This document shows positions 45,301 to 53,347 of a DNA stretch of 64,000 bases, in pieces. The stretch covers positions 434,001-498,000 of the forward strand of contig NZ_JAAAGB010000003.1 in assembly GCF_010586825.1 (NCBI RefSeq), given 5' to 3'. The notes under the pieces were generated by a model, which was given only the letters and a program-made list of their open reading frames with translations, ran no database searches and was not told the DNA's origin. The position numbers and the translations under genes were made by a program. This DNA is from Draconibacterium mangrovi (lineage in GTDB: Bacteria > Bacteroidota > Bacteroidia > Bacteroidales > Prolixibacteraceae). The stretch's first letter is position 1, and the number at the start of each line of letters is the position of its first letter.

Positions 45301-45658
45301 CAGTTTTTATTAATATGTCTTTATTTACAATTTCGTAGGTAACAGATTTACCTTCAAACAATTCATCAAGAATCGCTTCAACAGTTTTACCTTCAACTTC
45401 AATGGATACGATCTGACTGTCGTCAAAACGATCGCGGTTATAGAAGAAGTAGAAATCACTTTGTTGTTCAATAGCATCAAAAACATCAGCTATTCTGCCG
45501 TTATTCATTTTAACAGTAAGTTTTGTCGTTTGCGAATAAACGCTGGCCGTACTGGCCAATACTGACACTAAAACAAGAAAAATGGTTAACCTCATAATTA
45601 ACATCATTTTTTTCGCATAGGGATATAACATTCCCAATGCTTCTGATTTTTTTTTCAT
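42320..45658 (-). CDS. SusC/RagA TonB-dependent transporter with STN signalling domain
   Basis: This 1112-residue outer-membrane transporter has an N-terminal STN domain (about residues 50-118, with VFDAIEQQSDFYFFYN and VEAILDELFEG), which contacts a FecR-type anti-sigma factor in the periplasm. Next is a carboxypeptidase-regulatory-like domain (SGNISDTSGQPLPGVTVVVKG, about 135-215), the plug (EEVVAIGYGVTKRKNFTGSVAKV, IQVLKDATSLAAYGSKAANGV) and a barrel ending near TFTLGINLTL. The leader is longer than usual and starts MKKKSEALG before the hydrophobic segment. Directly upstream on the same strand are FecR and ECF sigma genes, so substrate binding here can be signalled to the cytoplasm. This is the classic hybrid of transport and induction in Bacteroidota; the first-locus SusC lacks the STN part. 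Confidence 0.96.
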   Translation of the reverse strand: MKKKSEALGMLYPYAKKMMLIMRLTIFLVLVSVLASTASVYSQTTKLTVKMNNGRIADVFDAIEQQSDFYFFYNRDRFDDSQIVSIEVEGKTVEAILDELFEGKSVTYEIVNKDILIKTASEMDNKFGAMQQKSVSGNISDTSGQPLPGVTVVVKGTTIGTISDFDGKYILAGIPDGATLQYSFVGMRTQEIEVGDQSTIDITMEEETIGLEEVVAIGYGVTKRKNFTGSVAKVDIDNSPIMNKGTTDAFSLLDGLTTGINFSKSGEAGEETSLLVRGQKSINEGSTAPLLVVDGIIFSGSMNDIAPSTIENIQVLKDATSLAAYGSKAANGVIMITRKKGRLGKPVISVSTSTGISNPNYRPDMRDAQEYIDLMNARTGATTWVSPLEQENIDANTPTDYYDLITRTGVQQNYAINVSGAGQAMDYFVGASYLDNKNFIVGNQYKRATFTARVNTKINDYLSVSANFDQSYNNNDGIVPNYGAAVTLSPWTEPYLPDGRWRLYVDGREETTQNPLWDTNVGTDDENRRNATIIGGAIDFKIPGIEGLSYKITGSYTTNTTLLREFTYETNFVNLSLGEAGYTPEAQSAYLDRANGSIAENKTSSWVIDNILTYTNQFDDHFINATLVYTRDSRKMDSFGMTGTDFTGIGNTNLGFYGLSNAVTQQIQTIGYELHNDVGYLARASYSFKDTYHLNASFRRDGSSVFGTDKKWGNFPAIGAAWTMSNESFLKSSKLINNLKLKASWGRNGNQTLQPYGTLSTMNVGRGGGIAYWFDNQVEWGQSLATLGNSELAWETTTSFNIGTEIDMLNRIHIEVDGYKSATTDQIFSRTIPVMGAGITEQMATMGKVENWGIEAIINTVNVQSGDFRWTSGLTFSLNRNKLVELYGGDEEDDINAGFFIGESLSAIYGYEWSGVVQANDVDYINANSAHPGDGMFANVDGSEDGVITVNDRKILGFGKESFRMSLQNTLSWKNFQLYALFNGIFSGGKYGYAENNMAYLSTDGYQYHNMLDHPWWTEENPSEIYPSVNWSDQKFTALQKYTFIRLQELNLSYTFENELLNKIKFSSLKVFVSGSNLFFIAPDWEYSDPEIRDFDAAQLPRTFTLGINLTL

Positions 45659-45850
45659 AAATTTGAATGTTTTTAGTTAATAAATTGATTTAGCTTTAAC
45701 GAGTTAATGAAATTTTGTAGAGAGGGAGTGCTACCAACATATCCCTCTTTTCATTTCAGAGCATACCCGTTTGAAAGAAGCTAACCGAAGCGGATCTTTT
45801 CCATCATAATTTAGGTTTTTAGTTTTTATTCGTTTATTTAGTTAGCAATT

Positions 45851-46870
45851 TTACTTGCTTTTAGTAAGCCATACTTCCTTGTTTTCAATCCGATAATCAA
45901 TCTGAGCTGTTCTTTTAATTTTTTCAAGTGCTTCAATCAGGTTGTTGTTGTAACTAAACATTCCCCTAAAACGAAACTCTCCCAACTGTTTATCTTCTAT
46001 ATGAAACTTAATGTCGTATACCCTTTCTAATTCAACTACTAAATCATTCAATGTAGCGTCCTTAAACAAAAGATCTCCGGTCCTCCACGATGTGAAATAT
46101 TCCGGTTCAACCTGTTCTATCGAAATACTTTTTGCCCCCGCCTTATAAACTGCCCTTTCTCCCGGTACCAAACTAATCTTTTGCTGAGTAGTATTATTTA
46201 ATTCCATATCGATGCTACCCTCTGCCAGTATTGTTTCAAATAAATCGCTATCGGGGTACGCTTTTATATTGAACGAAGTTCCCGTTACCAGAATATTGGC
46301 AACCGGTGTTTTTACAGTAAACGGTTTTTCTGTATTCTTAGCGACCTCAAAATAAGCTTCCCCCGATAATTCAACCTCACGACTTTTATCATTAAACGAT
46401 TCGACATTGTACGCTACCGTTGACCCGGTGTTTACCCACACTTCTGAACCATCAGGCAAAACACATTTTGCAACATGCCCCTTTGGTGCCGTAACTTCGC
46501 AGAGCATTTCAGAAACGGCCTGATTATTGGCTTGATTACCTCCTGTAAAATACCAACTCAATGCAAATGTGATTGGTATGGCAAGTATTGCAGCAATTTT
46601 ATAAAGTAGCAGTTGACGATGCGAACGGGCCATCTGCAAGGTGCTTTTTGCCTGAACTTTGCTAAGCACATTTAGCTTATCCTTAATGATGTCTTCAGAA
46701 GAAATGTAGCTACTGCTTTGTTCCCAAACCTTCTTGTATTTCTGAAAAGAGCTTGTGTTTTCTGAAGATGATTTCAGCCATAACATAAATTCATCTTGTT
46801 CATCAGATGACATGTTCCCGGAAAGATATTTGGCAAAAAGGCTGTCTTGATTATATAGCTTATTATTCAC
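45851..46870 (-). CDS. FecR-family anti-sigma factor
   Basis: This 339-residue inner-membrane protein holds the ECF sigma factor inactive until the STN domain of SusC signals. The N-terminal cytoplasmic part (about 1-80) is helical; one membrane helix follows (about 88-108, KIAAILAIPITFALSWYF). The periplasmic FecR domain (about 125-225) has VTAPKGHVAKCVLPDGSEVWVNTGSTVAY and GEAYFEVAKNTEKPFTV, both family signatures. The C-terminal DUF4974 domain (about 260-335, DLLFKDATLNDLVVELERVYDIKF) ends it. It lies 61 bp after the sigma gene and 192 bp before susC on the same strand. Length and order are typical. Confidence 0.95.
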   Translation of the reverse strand: MNNKLYNQDSLFAKYLSGNMSSDEQDEFMLWLKSSSENTSSFQKYKKVWEQSSSYISSEDIIKDKLNVLSKVQAKSTLQMARSHRQLLLYKIAAILAIPITFALSWYFTGGNQANNQAVSEMLCEVTAPKGHVAKCVLPDGSEVWVNTGSTVAYNVESFNDKSREVELSGEAYFEVAKNTEKPFTVKTPVANILVTGTSFNIKAYPDSDLFETILAEGSIDMELNNTTQQKISLVPGERAVYKAGAKSISIEQVEPEYFTSWRTGDLLFKDATLNDLVVELERVYDIKFHIEDKQLGEFRFRGMFSYNNNLIEALEKIKRTAQIDYRIENKEVWLTKSK

Positions 46871-46931
46871 TTCGTCTTTTGGTTTAATTACTCATGAGAC
46901 GAAATTTAATGGTTTTACCCTGTAAAACAAA

Positions 46932-47504
46932 TTACTTTTTTTTTGAAAACACGAAGACCAGGAGGTTAAACATTTGATATTCCGACAATTTACTTCGAAG
47001 TTTTTTTAATGCAATTCCCATTTGCATTTCGACCGTTTTTATGGATATATCCAGTTTTGCTGCAATCTCGCCATACTTTAAACCTTCAAACCGACAAAGG
47101 ATGAAGATATTACGGCATTTTTCGGGCAATTCCTGAATTGATTTATTAATCCTATCATTTAATTCGGCCTCTTCAACCAAATCACGAAAAGGAGTTGTTT
47201 CATAAATTTCTTTCAATTTACCCGGTTTCCCATTCCTATTTTCTTTTCTTAAATAATCAATTGTTTTGTTCTTTACAGAGTTGAAAAGATAAGACTTTGG
47301 TGTGTGCGGTATATTTAAGTTGGAATGATTGATCCATAGGTCGACAAAAAACTCTTGGACAAGTGACCTTGATTTATCCATATCGGAAAGATACTTGTTT
47401 ACAAAAAAACAAAGCGATGTGTAAGTCTCGTCAAATAACTGACTAAAGGCTACATCATCCCCATTACGAATTTTTTCAAAAACAGAATTATCCGATAGTC
47501 TCAT
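46932..47504 (-). CDS. ECF RNA polymerase sigma factor
   Basis: This 190-residue extracytoplasmic-function sigma factor directs transcription of the susC2 locus. The ATG at 47504 is used instead of a TTG at 47516. Region 2 (about 20-90) shows FSQLFDETYTSLCFFVNKYL and VQEFFVDLWINHS; region 4 (about 125-180) shows LPEKCRNIFILCRFEGLKYGEIAAKLDISIKTVEMQMGIALKKLR, the helix-turn-helix that reads the -35 element. It is the first gene of a leftward series with FecR and susCD, the usual trans-envelope relay of Bacteroidota. A loose TAnnTTTG-like element is seen at 47531-47538 but is not a good match. Confidence 0.95.
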   Translation of the reverse strand: MRLSDNSVFEKIRNGDDVAFSQLFDETYTSLCFFVNKYLSDMDKSRSLVQEFFVDLWINHSNLNIPHTPKSYLFNSVKNKTIDYLRKENRNGKPGKLKEIYETTPFRDLVEEAELNDRINKSIQELPEKCRNIFILCRFEGLKYGEIAAKLDISIKTVEMQMGIALKKLRSKLSEYQMFNLLVFVFSKKK

Positions 47505-47814
47505 CGTCAGGTTCAATTAGAAAACTGAGACCAATGTAATATCTTTAGTCGGATTTTGAAAAAGTATTGAAAATATTGATCACAGAAAAGATGAATTTTT
47601 ACTATCTCGTCTTGCTATCAATCCAATTTCCTTTTACAGGAAAAGCAGAACTAAACGTCCTGGAACGCTCACATCCTTAAATATGACTTTATAACCTATC
47701 TGACGAAATGTCTATCAACCGTAAAGAACCGTGACTGAAGTTGTAAAGTATTACCGAATTAACACAGAATGAAGCAAATTAATTTATCTCAAAAAGGTAA
47801 AAATTATATGTTTC

Positions 47815-47851
47815 GTTTACACAATCGTTGACAGAGGTACATTGTGTAAAC
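47815..47851. repeat. Perfect inverted repeat, 11-bp arms
   Basis: GTTTACACAAT (47815-47825) is matched exactly by ATTGTGTAAAC (47841-47851) with a 15-nt spacer. It may be an operator for a dimeric regulator or the terminal hairpin of an RNA starting near 48139. Confidence 0.65.
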
Positions 47852-48145
47852 CGAATTAAGCAGTAATAGCGTTCACGATTAGTAAACAAATCCCTATTTA
47901 AAACTGCCTGAAGCAACTTAAACCAATAAACAAAGCTTATTGCTTTATAAGAATCCAATTTAACAATCAAAAATTATCATTAAAAATAATCTGAATCTAT
48001 AACTGTAATTATGGGCCAATAATAAACTTGCCACGATTGCGAACTAACCTCTTAATGGTACTTTATGTATGCCACTTCTGTTTTTCATGACGTCATATTT
48101 TAATATAAATATATAATCTCGCTGCCTATAAATGGGAGATTCGAA

Positions 48146-48176
48146 CAAAATTATCCTCTTAATTAATTGAACCAAA
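48146..48176 (-). promoter_or_regulatory. Consensus Bacteroidota promoter in the intergenic region
   Basis: On the minus strand TTTG (48173-48176) and TAATTTTG (48146-48153) are 19 nt apart, both exact. The start would be near 48139. No coding sequence lies within 600 nt downstream, so a long leader or an RNA gene is implied. Confidence 0.55.
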
Positions 48177-48490
48177 TATAGATCATTCTGGTTTTCTTTT
48201 AAATCTAGCCAATTTTCATAATTCTAAGGATAATTCACCCATTGTAAACTAAACGGTGATAATAAAATTAACCTTTTAAAATCACATGCATAAAAACAAT
48301 AATTGAAATCGGCTCGAACTGTAGAGTATTAATAAATTAATTCTTAGTCAGTTTTTGTATATTTGATACAGTAAATAAAATTATTGAAGCATTAGAGAGA
48401 CTTTACCGAGAACAAAAATTTTCGACCTCTGTAAAAAGCTGATTTTAAGCGCACAAGAAAATACAAAATCGTCCTTTACTGGGCACACAT

Positions 48491-48531
48491 AAAAAAAGCA
48501 ACAATCTAATATTCAGACTGTTGCTTTTTTA
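48491..48531 (-). terminator. Bidirectional rho-independent terminator
   Basis: AGCAACAATCT (48497-48507) pairs with AGACTGTTGCT (48515-48525), 11 bp with one wobble and a 7-nt loop. Seven A's flank it on the left and a run of T's on the right, so it works on both strands. It lies about 135 nt after the stop of the leftward GH43 gene and ends that operon. Confidence 0.85.
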
Positions 48532-48659
48532 TTTTCAATTCAATATCAATATAATATAAATATTTCTCCAATCTTAACGATAGTTATACACCTAAAATAA
48601 TTAGATTTTTTGCCTGCGAACACTAAGGTTTCCTTATCGTTTTTAATTTAATTGTCTAG

Positions 48660-49640
48660 TTACTTTACTGCAGAACTCACTCCTTCAGAAGTCATTTGTA
48701 TTCTTTTTATAGTTCCATCAGAATTGTAATACAGGCGATCGATACACACAGAACGAAGATAACTACCACCTGCTGTCGGAATAGAACCGTTGTGATATAC
48801 AAAATACCAGTTGCCTTTGAATTCCACAATGGACTGATGGTTTGTATTGCTGTTGCCGGCCACCTCATTGAGAATGCCTTTGTACTCCCATGGTCCTTCA
48901 ATGCTTTTACTCATGGCATAACAGGTTTTCTCCGGAAACCACGCAGCATAAGAAAGGTAGTACCAATCTCCTTTTTTATGAATCCACGGTGCTTCTGTAA
49001 AATGTGGCAGGTCAATCGTTTTGATTTCACCTTCCAGTTCAATCATATTCTCTTTTAATTTGGCATAATAGCAGCAGGTATTTCCCCACATCAGGTACGC
49101 TTGTCCGTCGTCGTCAATCCATACGGTTGGGTCAATATCATCCCAAGAAATATCTGTGCAATCGGTGGTCATGTCATTTGTTACCAGCGCTGATCCGCGA
49201 GCATCAACAAATGGTCCGGTTGGACTATCCGCCACTGCAACTCCAATAGCCTTTCCTCCGGTTTGATGTTCGGTTGAAACATACCAGTAAAATTTGCCGT
49301 TCCGCTCAATTACCTGCGCGGCCCACGAGCTGTGATCTTTCGCCCATTTAAAATCGCTTGTTTTCAGAGGAACCGGATATTCTTTCCAATTCTTAAAGTC
49401 TTCCGTTGAAAAAACCAACCAGTTGGGCATATTATACCATTTACCATCCCCGGTATCCTGTCCTGCATATACATAAAAAACATCATCATATATAAATGCT
49501 GCCGGATCGGCGGTGTATTTATGTGTGATTACTGGATTTCCTGTAGCCTGGAATTCAAAAATCTGCTCATCTTGAGCCTGCACATTAGCAAACCAAAGTA
49601 TAGTTCCAATCAACATACAAATCTGAACTACTTTTTTCAT
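48660..49640 (-). CDS. GH43 family glycosidase, secreted
   Basis: This 326-residue exported enzyme (signal peptide to about residue 22, NVQAQ) is a single-domain five-bladed GH43 propeller. The base is in the N-terminal YTADPAAF block, the pKa-modulating Asp in DDIDPTVWID, and the acid Glu in FTEAPWIHKK; all are present. Members of this type act on alpha-arabinofuranosides or on galactan backbones; I cannot fix the subfamily. It is the last gene of the third locus, 11 bp after a GH2 gene, and is followed by the terminator at 48491-48531. In this context it should trim arabinose or galactose from arabinogalactan fragments. Confidence 0.92.
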   Translation of the reverse strand: MKKVVQICMLIGTILWFANVQAQDEQIFEFQATGNPVITHKYTADPAAFIYDDVFYVYAGQDTGDGKWYNMPNWLVFSTEDFKNWKEYPVPLKTSDFKWAKDHSSWAAQVIERNGKFYWYVSTEHQTGGKAIGVAVADSPTGPFVDARGSALVTNDMTTDCTDISWDDIDPTVWIDDDGQAYLMWGNTCCYYAKLKENMIELEGEIKTIDLPHFTEAPWIHKKGDWYYLSYAAWFPEKTCYAMSKSIEGPWEYKGILNEVAGNSNTNHQSIVEFKGNWYFVYHNGSIPTAGGSYLRSVCIDRLYYNSDGTIKRIQMTSEGVSSAVK

Positions 49641-49651
49641 TGTTATATTTC

Positions 49652-52084
49652 CTATTTGATTTCAAAACTTGTTTCAGCCGGTTTTAACCATTTCGCTGAG
49701 AATTTCAAATTAACTTTTCCCTCTTGTTCTCCTGCACGGATATAAGCGATCATTCGTCCGTGAAATACACGTTGTTTGTTGTCGGTATAATCCGACATAT
49801 CTGAATTGTTGCTCGCCTCCAGACCAAGTAATTTTGCATCCCCAAGAATCTCGCACGTCACTTCATCATCAGACAATATCACAGGAATTCCATCTTCGTC
49901 AACCACCTGAATTACGATTTGAGCAACTTTTCCCTTTTCTATCGCTGTTTCATCTGAAATAACTTTTATTTCATTCGGACGACCTGAGGATTGGATGGCA
50001 TTTTTACTAACCGTGTTGCCGTTTTCATCTATTCCGATCACTTCCAGTTTACCATCCTGGTATGGAATATCCCAGAAGATGATTCCTGTTTCTTCGTCAT
50101 AAGGTTTCTTCTCTCCTACGACTTTGCCGTTAAGGTGTAATTCCGCTTGGGTAACATTGGTATAGCACACTACACGAATAGACTGCCCATCCTCGTAATT
50201 CCAGATTGGCCAGGCATCCATCGAAGGTCCCCAGTCCCTGTTTCTTTCTGATACAGGATAAGTTCCCAGATAAGCCATTGGTTTGTCCGACCACAACGAC
50301 TGACGGAAGTAACCACGCGGTTTTATAGATCCACCAAAATTGAGCAGACCGGAATAAAAGCCGCGAGATGGCCAGCGACCAGACTCTCCCAGGTAATCAA
50401 TCCCTGTCCACAGAAACTGACCGAAAACAAAGTCGCGTGATGTTACGGCTTTCCAGGCTGCCATATCATGACGGTTTTCACTTCCAAAAAGTACCCGATT
50501 CGGATATTTTTCATGATCATGATCGTACAAACTTTCGGTATAGTTGTAACCTGTAATATCCAATGCAAATGGATAGCCGGTTTGATTCGACATTGCCACA
50601 CCGGCCAAACCAGCCGTTTTTGGACGCGACTGATCGTACTGTTTCACCACTTTAACCAATCGTTCGGCAATAGCTCCCAAACGTTCTGCATCAGGCGCAT
50701 CTTTTTTATACCCGCCAAAGATCGGCTGTGTGAAACCTGTTTCTGCCCCGCCGTCCAGCACCGGGTGCGAATACGGATCATTCGGATAATCCACTTCGTT
50801 ACCAATGCTCCAGGCAAATATGGATGGATGGTTGCGATCGCGTTTAACCATGTCACCCAAATCTTTCTCGCCCCATTCTTCAAAGAAATCATACGATCCT
50901 TCGAAGCCGGGCGTACCAACATTCCAGCCTTGTAGCCATTTGCGTTTGGGGAATTCCCATTCATCAAAGGCTTCATTTAATACCAGCAATCCCAACTCAT
51001 CGCACAAATCGTACAAATCTGAAGCTTGCGGATTATGACTGGTACGAATGGCATTCACGCCAATTTCTTTCAAAGTCAGGAGTCGTCTCTTCCAAACTTC
51101 GCGGGGAACTGCCGATCCCAGCACGCCTGCATCGTGATGCAAACAAACGCCTTTTACTTTCATCGACTCGCCATTTAGCGCGAATCCGTTATTTGGATCG
51201 AATGTAAAATGACGGAAACCGGTGGTGGTTGTAGTTTCATCAATTAAATTATCTCCACTATATACCGAAGTTCTCAGCGTATATAAATTAGGACTGTCAA
51301 GCGACCAAAGCTCCGGTTTTGTCACTTTCATGGCCGTTTCGATCTTTCCCGACTGTTTCGAATCTACAGTTAACTTATTTGTTGATTTCGCAACCTGTTC
51401 ATTATTTGCGTCATACAATTCGTTTTTAACGGTAAGTTCTGATGATCCTGGAGAACCATTTTCAATGTTCACTTCAACCTGAAGCTGGTAACCATTTTTA
51501 AGTTGTTCGGGATAAGCATAAACGCCCCACTTTTCAATGTGAACAGGATTGGCATAAACCACCCAAACATCGCGATAAATACCCGATCCGGTGTACCAGC
51601 GCGAATCAGCCGACTGGCTGTGATCAACACGAACGGCAATCACGTTTACCTCATTAAATTTGATGTAGGGTGTGGCATCGTACATAAACGAAATGTATCC
51701 GTTTGGACGTTTCCCAAGCGAAACTCCATTAACAAAAACTTCGCTGCGATTATACACCCCTTCAAAGTACAGATACACTTTTTCATCCTTTTTATCTGCC
51801 GGAATTTCCAGGTGCTTACGATACCAAGCAATACCTCCCGGCAGATAACCAGTTGCACTGGCCAACGTCGGACTTAACTGACCTTTTACACTCCAGTCGT
51901 GAGGTAGATCAACGGTTTCCCAACGACTGTCATCTAACTGAATATTTTGCCCGTTTTCAACGTCATTTAAACTAAATCTCCAATCATTATTTGTTCGCTC
52001 TGATTTCCCAAATCCTGTCTGAGCAAACAGCGAGCCTGCAAAAGCCCATCCAAACAGTAGTGTGAATACTATAATTCGTTTCAT
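49652..52084 (-). CDS. GH2 beta-galactosidase, secreted
   Basis: This 810-residue enzyme has a signal peptide (MKRIIVFTLLFGWAFAGSLFAQ). The ATG at 52084 is used; a GTG at 52114 would add ten residues without a role. The domain order is a sugar-binding sandwich (WRFSLNDVENGQ start), an Ig-like domain, the GH2 barrel and a C-terminal DUF4982/Ig-like region. The barrel has GVNAIRTSHNPQASDLYDLCDELG and the acid/base Glu in FAWSIGNEVD, and the nucleophile candidate is the Glu in VLFGSENRHD. These are normal beta-galactosidase signatures of Bacteroidota. It is placed between two GH43 genes (11 bp and 66 bp apart), so the three enzymes would be made together to trim galactose and arabinose. Confidence 0.93.
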   Translation of the reverse strand: MKRIIVFTLLFGWAFAGSLFAQTGFGKSERTNNDWRFSLNDVENGQNIQLDDSRWETVDLPHDWSVKGQLSPTLASATGYLPGGIAWYRKHLEIPADKKDEKVYLYFEGVYNRSEVFVNGVSLGKRPNGYISFMYDATPYIKFNEVNVIAVRVDHSQSADSRWYTGSGIYRDVWVVYANPVHIEKWGVYAYPEQLKNGYQLQVEVNIENGSPGSSELTVKNELYDANNEQVAKSTNKLTVDSKQSGKIETAMKVTKPELWSLDSPNLYTLRTSVYSGDNLIDETTTTTGFRHFTFDPNNGFALNGESMKVKGVCLHHDAGVLGSAVPREVWKRRLLTLKEIGVNAIRTSHNPQASDLYDLCDELGLLVLNEAFDEWEFPKRKWLQGWNVGTPGFEGSYDFFEEWGEKDLGDMVKRDRNHPSIFAWSIGNEVDYPNDPYSHPVLDGGAETGFTQPIFGGYKKDAPDAERLGAIAERLVKVVKQYDQSRPKTAGLAGVAMSNQTGYPFALDITGYNYTESLYDHDHEKYPNRVLFGSENRHDMAAWKAVTSRDFVFGQFLWTGIDYLGESGRWPSRGFYSGLLNFGGSIKPRGYFRQSLWSDKPMAYLGTYPVSERNRDWGPSMDAWPIWNYEDGQSIRVVCYTNVTQAELHLNGKVVGEKKPYDEETGIIFWDIPYQDGKLEVIGIDENGNTVSKNAIQSSGRPNEIKVISDETAIEKGKVAQIVIQVVDEDGIPVILSDDEVTCEILGDAKLLGLEASNNSDMSDYTDNKQRVFHGRMIAYIRAGEQEGKVNLKFSAKWLKPAETSFEIK

Positions 52085-52150
52085 TTTTTCTATTTTATCA
52101 CTAAAAAATCTCACGTTTTTATATCTGAATCATGTTACAATTTACAGAAC

Positions 52151-53164
52151 TTATTCCAAATCTTCCGACATACCCCATTTATCAACTAATCGTTGAAACT
52201 CTTTTTGGGTAATCGGCATCACTGTACCGTGGCGCGGATGAAAATTCATCGACACCGCTTCATCGATCACCTCAAAATGCTGCAAGTCGGTGCTTTTTGT
52301 AAACTGATAGCGGCCGCTAGTGTAAACGTCGTACATCAGTATATATTCGTCAGAATTATTCAGCTTGAAAACGCCAGATCCTTCTACTCGTTCAGTTTCT
52401 TTATCTACACGATCAAAATTGGGATAAGTATATCCTCCGTTTAGTTTTTCTGAAATGGCCAGTTTTATTCCGGGAGCGCCACTTTCTGCTTTATGAAATA
52501 AATAAAACCTGCCATCTTTTTCTACGATATCTCCATCGATACAGGCATTATAGTCTGGATTGTATAACAACTGTTTAGGAGCATCCTCCAGTCCCGTAAA
52601 ATCCTTATTGGCATAAGCATAATAAATTATATCAGGATGTGCACCACTGTCTTTCATCGACCAGTAAACCATGTATTTTCCTGTCGCTTTATCGTAAATG
52701 GTTTGCGGAGCCCAAACCCGGTCCACATCACCAAACTCATCCGGATAAGTCTCAGGAATATTGATTACCGTTGTTTTCCAGTTAATCAGATCTGTAGATT
52801 TCATCAGTATCATGGCAAAATTATTCCACCCTTGTTCGGGCACAAACAAATCAGTGGCTACCATGTAAAAGGTTTTGCCGTCGGCACCACGCAAAATATG
52901 TGGGTCTCGCACACCACCTGATGTACTGATATTTTTGGAATCCAACACCGGTTGATTATTATTCAGCGCACGATAGTTATATCCATCGGTACTTACCGCA
53001 TAACGAATAGCCTCTTCGCCCGGCCCGTTGCCTGTGAAATAAGCAAATAAATAGGAATCGGTTTGCGGAGTTTTGTTTTGACACCCAACGATGGAAAACA
53101 GCCCGGTAAAAAACAAGAAACAGTTAAGTATTACAGCTAGTAATTTTGGCTTCGGTTTATTCAT
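52151..53164 (-). CDS. GH43-type lipoprotein glycosidase
   Basis: This 337-residue lipoprotein (IVGC lipobox, Cys28) has a single propeller domain of the GH43/GH117-like superfamily. The N-terminal block FAYFTGNGPGEEAIRYAVSTDG and the catalytic base Asp in GGVRDPHILRG are clear, an Asp occurs in CIDGDIVEKDGRFYLFHKAES, and the acid candidate is in RVEGSGVFKL. Related proteins of this length are alpha-arabinofuranosidases, with GH43_34 one possible subfamily. It is first in a three-gene unit with GH2 and GH43 and has its own candidate -7 box at 53201-53208, downstream of a strong hairpin that ends the previous gene. Confidence 0.88.
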   Translation of the reverse strand: MNKPKPKLLAVILNCFLFFTGLFSIVGCQNKTPQTDSYLFAYFTGNGPGEEAIRYAVSTDGYNYRALNNNQPVLDSKNISTSGGVRDPHILRGADGKTFYMVATDLFVPEQGWNNFAMILMKSTDLINWKTTVINIPETYPDEFGDVDRVWAPQTIYDKATGKYMVYWSMKDSGAHPDIIYYAYANKDFTGLEDAPKQLLYNPDYNACIDGDIVEKDGRFYLFHKAESGAPGIKLAISEKLNGGYTYPNFDRVDKETERVEGSGVFKLNNSDEYILMYDVYTSGRYQFTKSTDLQHFEVIDEAVSMNFHPRHGTVMPITQKEFQRLVDKWGMSEDLE

Positions 53165-53200
53165 TTGTCTTTAGTATTTATTTACGGATTTTTATTGTTA

Positions 53201-53208
53201 CAAATTTA
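53201..53208 (-). promoter_or_regulatory. Candidate -7 box for the GH43-GH2-GH43 unit
   Basis: On the minus strand TAAATTTG fits TAnnTTTG exactly and lies 37 nt before the GH43 ATG; no TTTG occurs at the proper distance upstream. It lies after the hairpin at 53287-53321. Confidence 0.35.
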
Positions 53209-53286
53209 ATCTACAGAACTGCTTGGACCTGTTGCAGAATCGTCAAATTGTAAGAACAAATTCGACAGTTAGCGCAAAAACTTACA

Positions 53287-53321
53287 GAAGATGAGTTCGT
53301 TAAAATAACGAACCCATCTTC
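53287..53321 (-). terminator. Hairpin after the 922-residue protein gene
   Basis: A 16-bp stem with a single mismatch and a 3-nt loop forms between 53287-53302 and 53306-53321. It begins about 27 nt after the stop codon on the minus strand and is followed by CTGTAAGTTTTT, a weak T-run. It separates two transcription units of the third locus. Confidence 0.65.
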
Positions 53322-53347
53322 ATTTACCTGTCTAACCAAACTAACTA

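Larger units (their letters stand above)
47505..48659. other. 1.15-kb AT-rich intergenic region between two loci
   Basis: I see no convincing protein gene here. It contains an 11-bp perfect dyad (47815-47851), a consensus minus-strand promoter (48146-48176) and a bidirectional terminator (48491-48531). The promoter points toward the sigma gene and would give a leader of about 630 nt, or a separate small RNA. Confidence 0.6.

Noticed and set aside
47531-47563. Promoter for the ECF sigma gene (TACATTGG with an upstream TTTTTC)
   Set aside because: Both boxes deviate from the consensus; not reported as a feature since the stronger promoter at 48146-48176 may serve the gene.
47779-47970. 63-codon leftward open frame in the 1.15-kb gap
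   Set aside because: It overlaps the perfect dyad, has no recognisable domain or good promoter spacing, and its composition (Tyr, Cys and Asn rich) fits AT-rich non-coding DNA.
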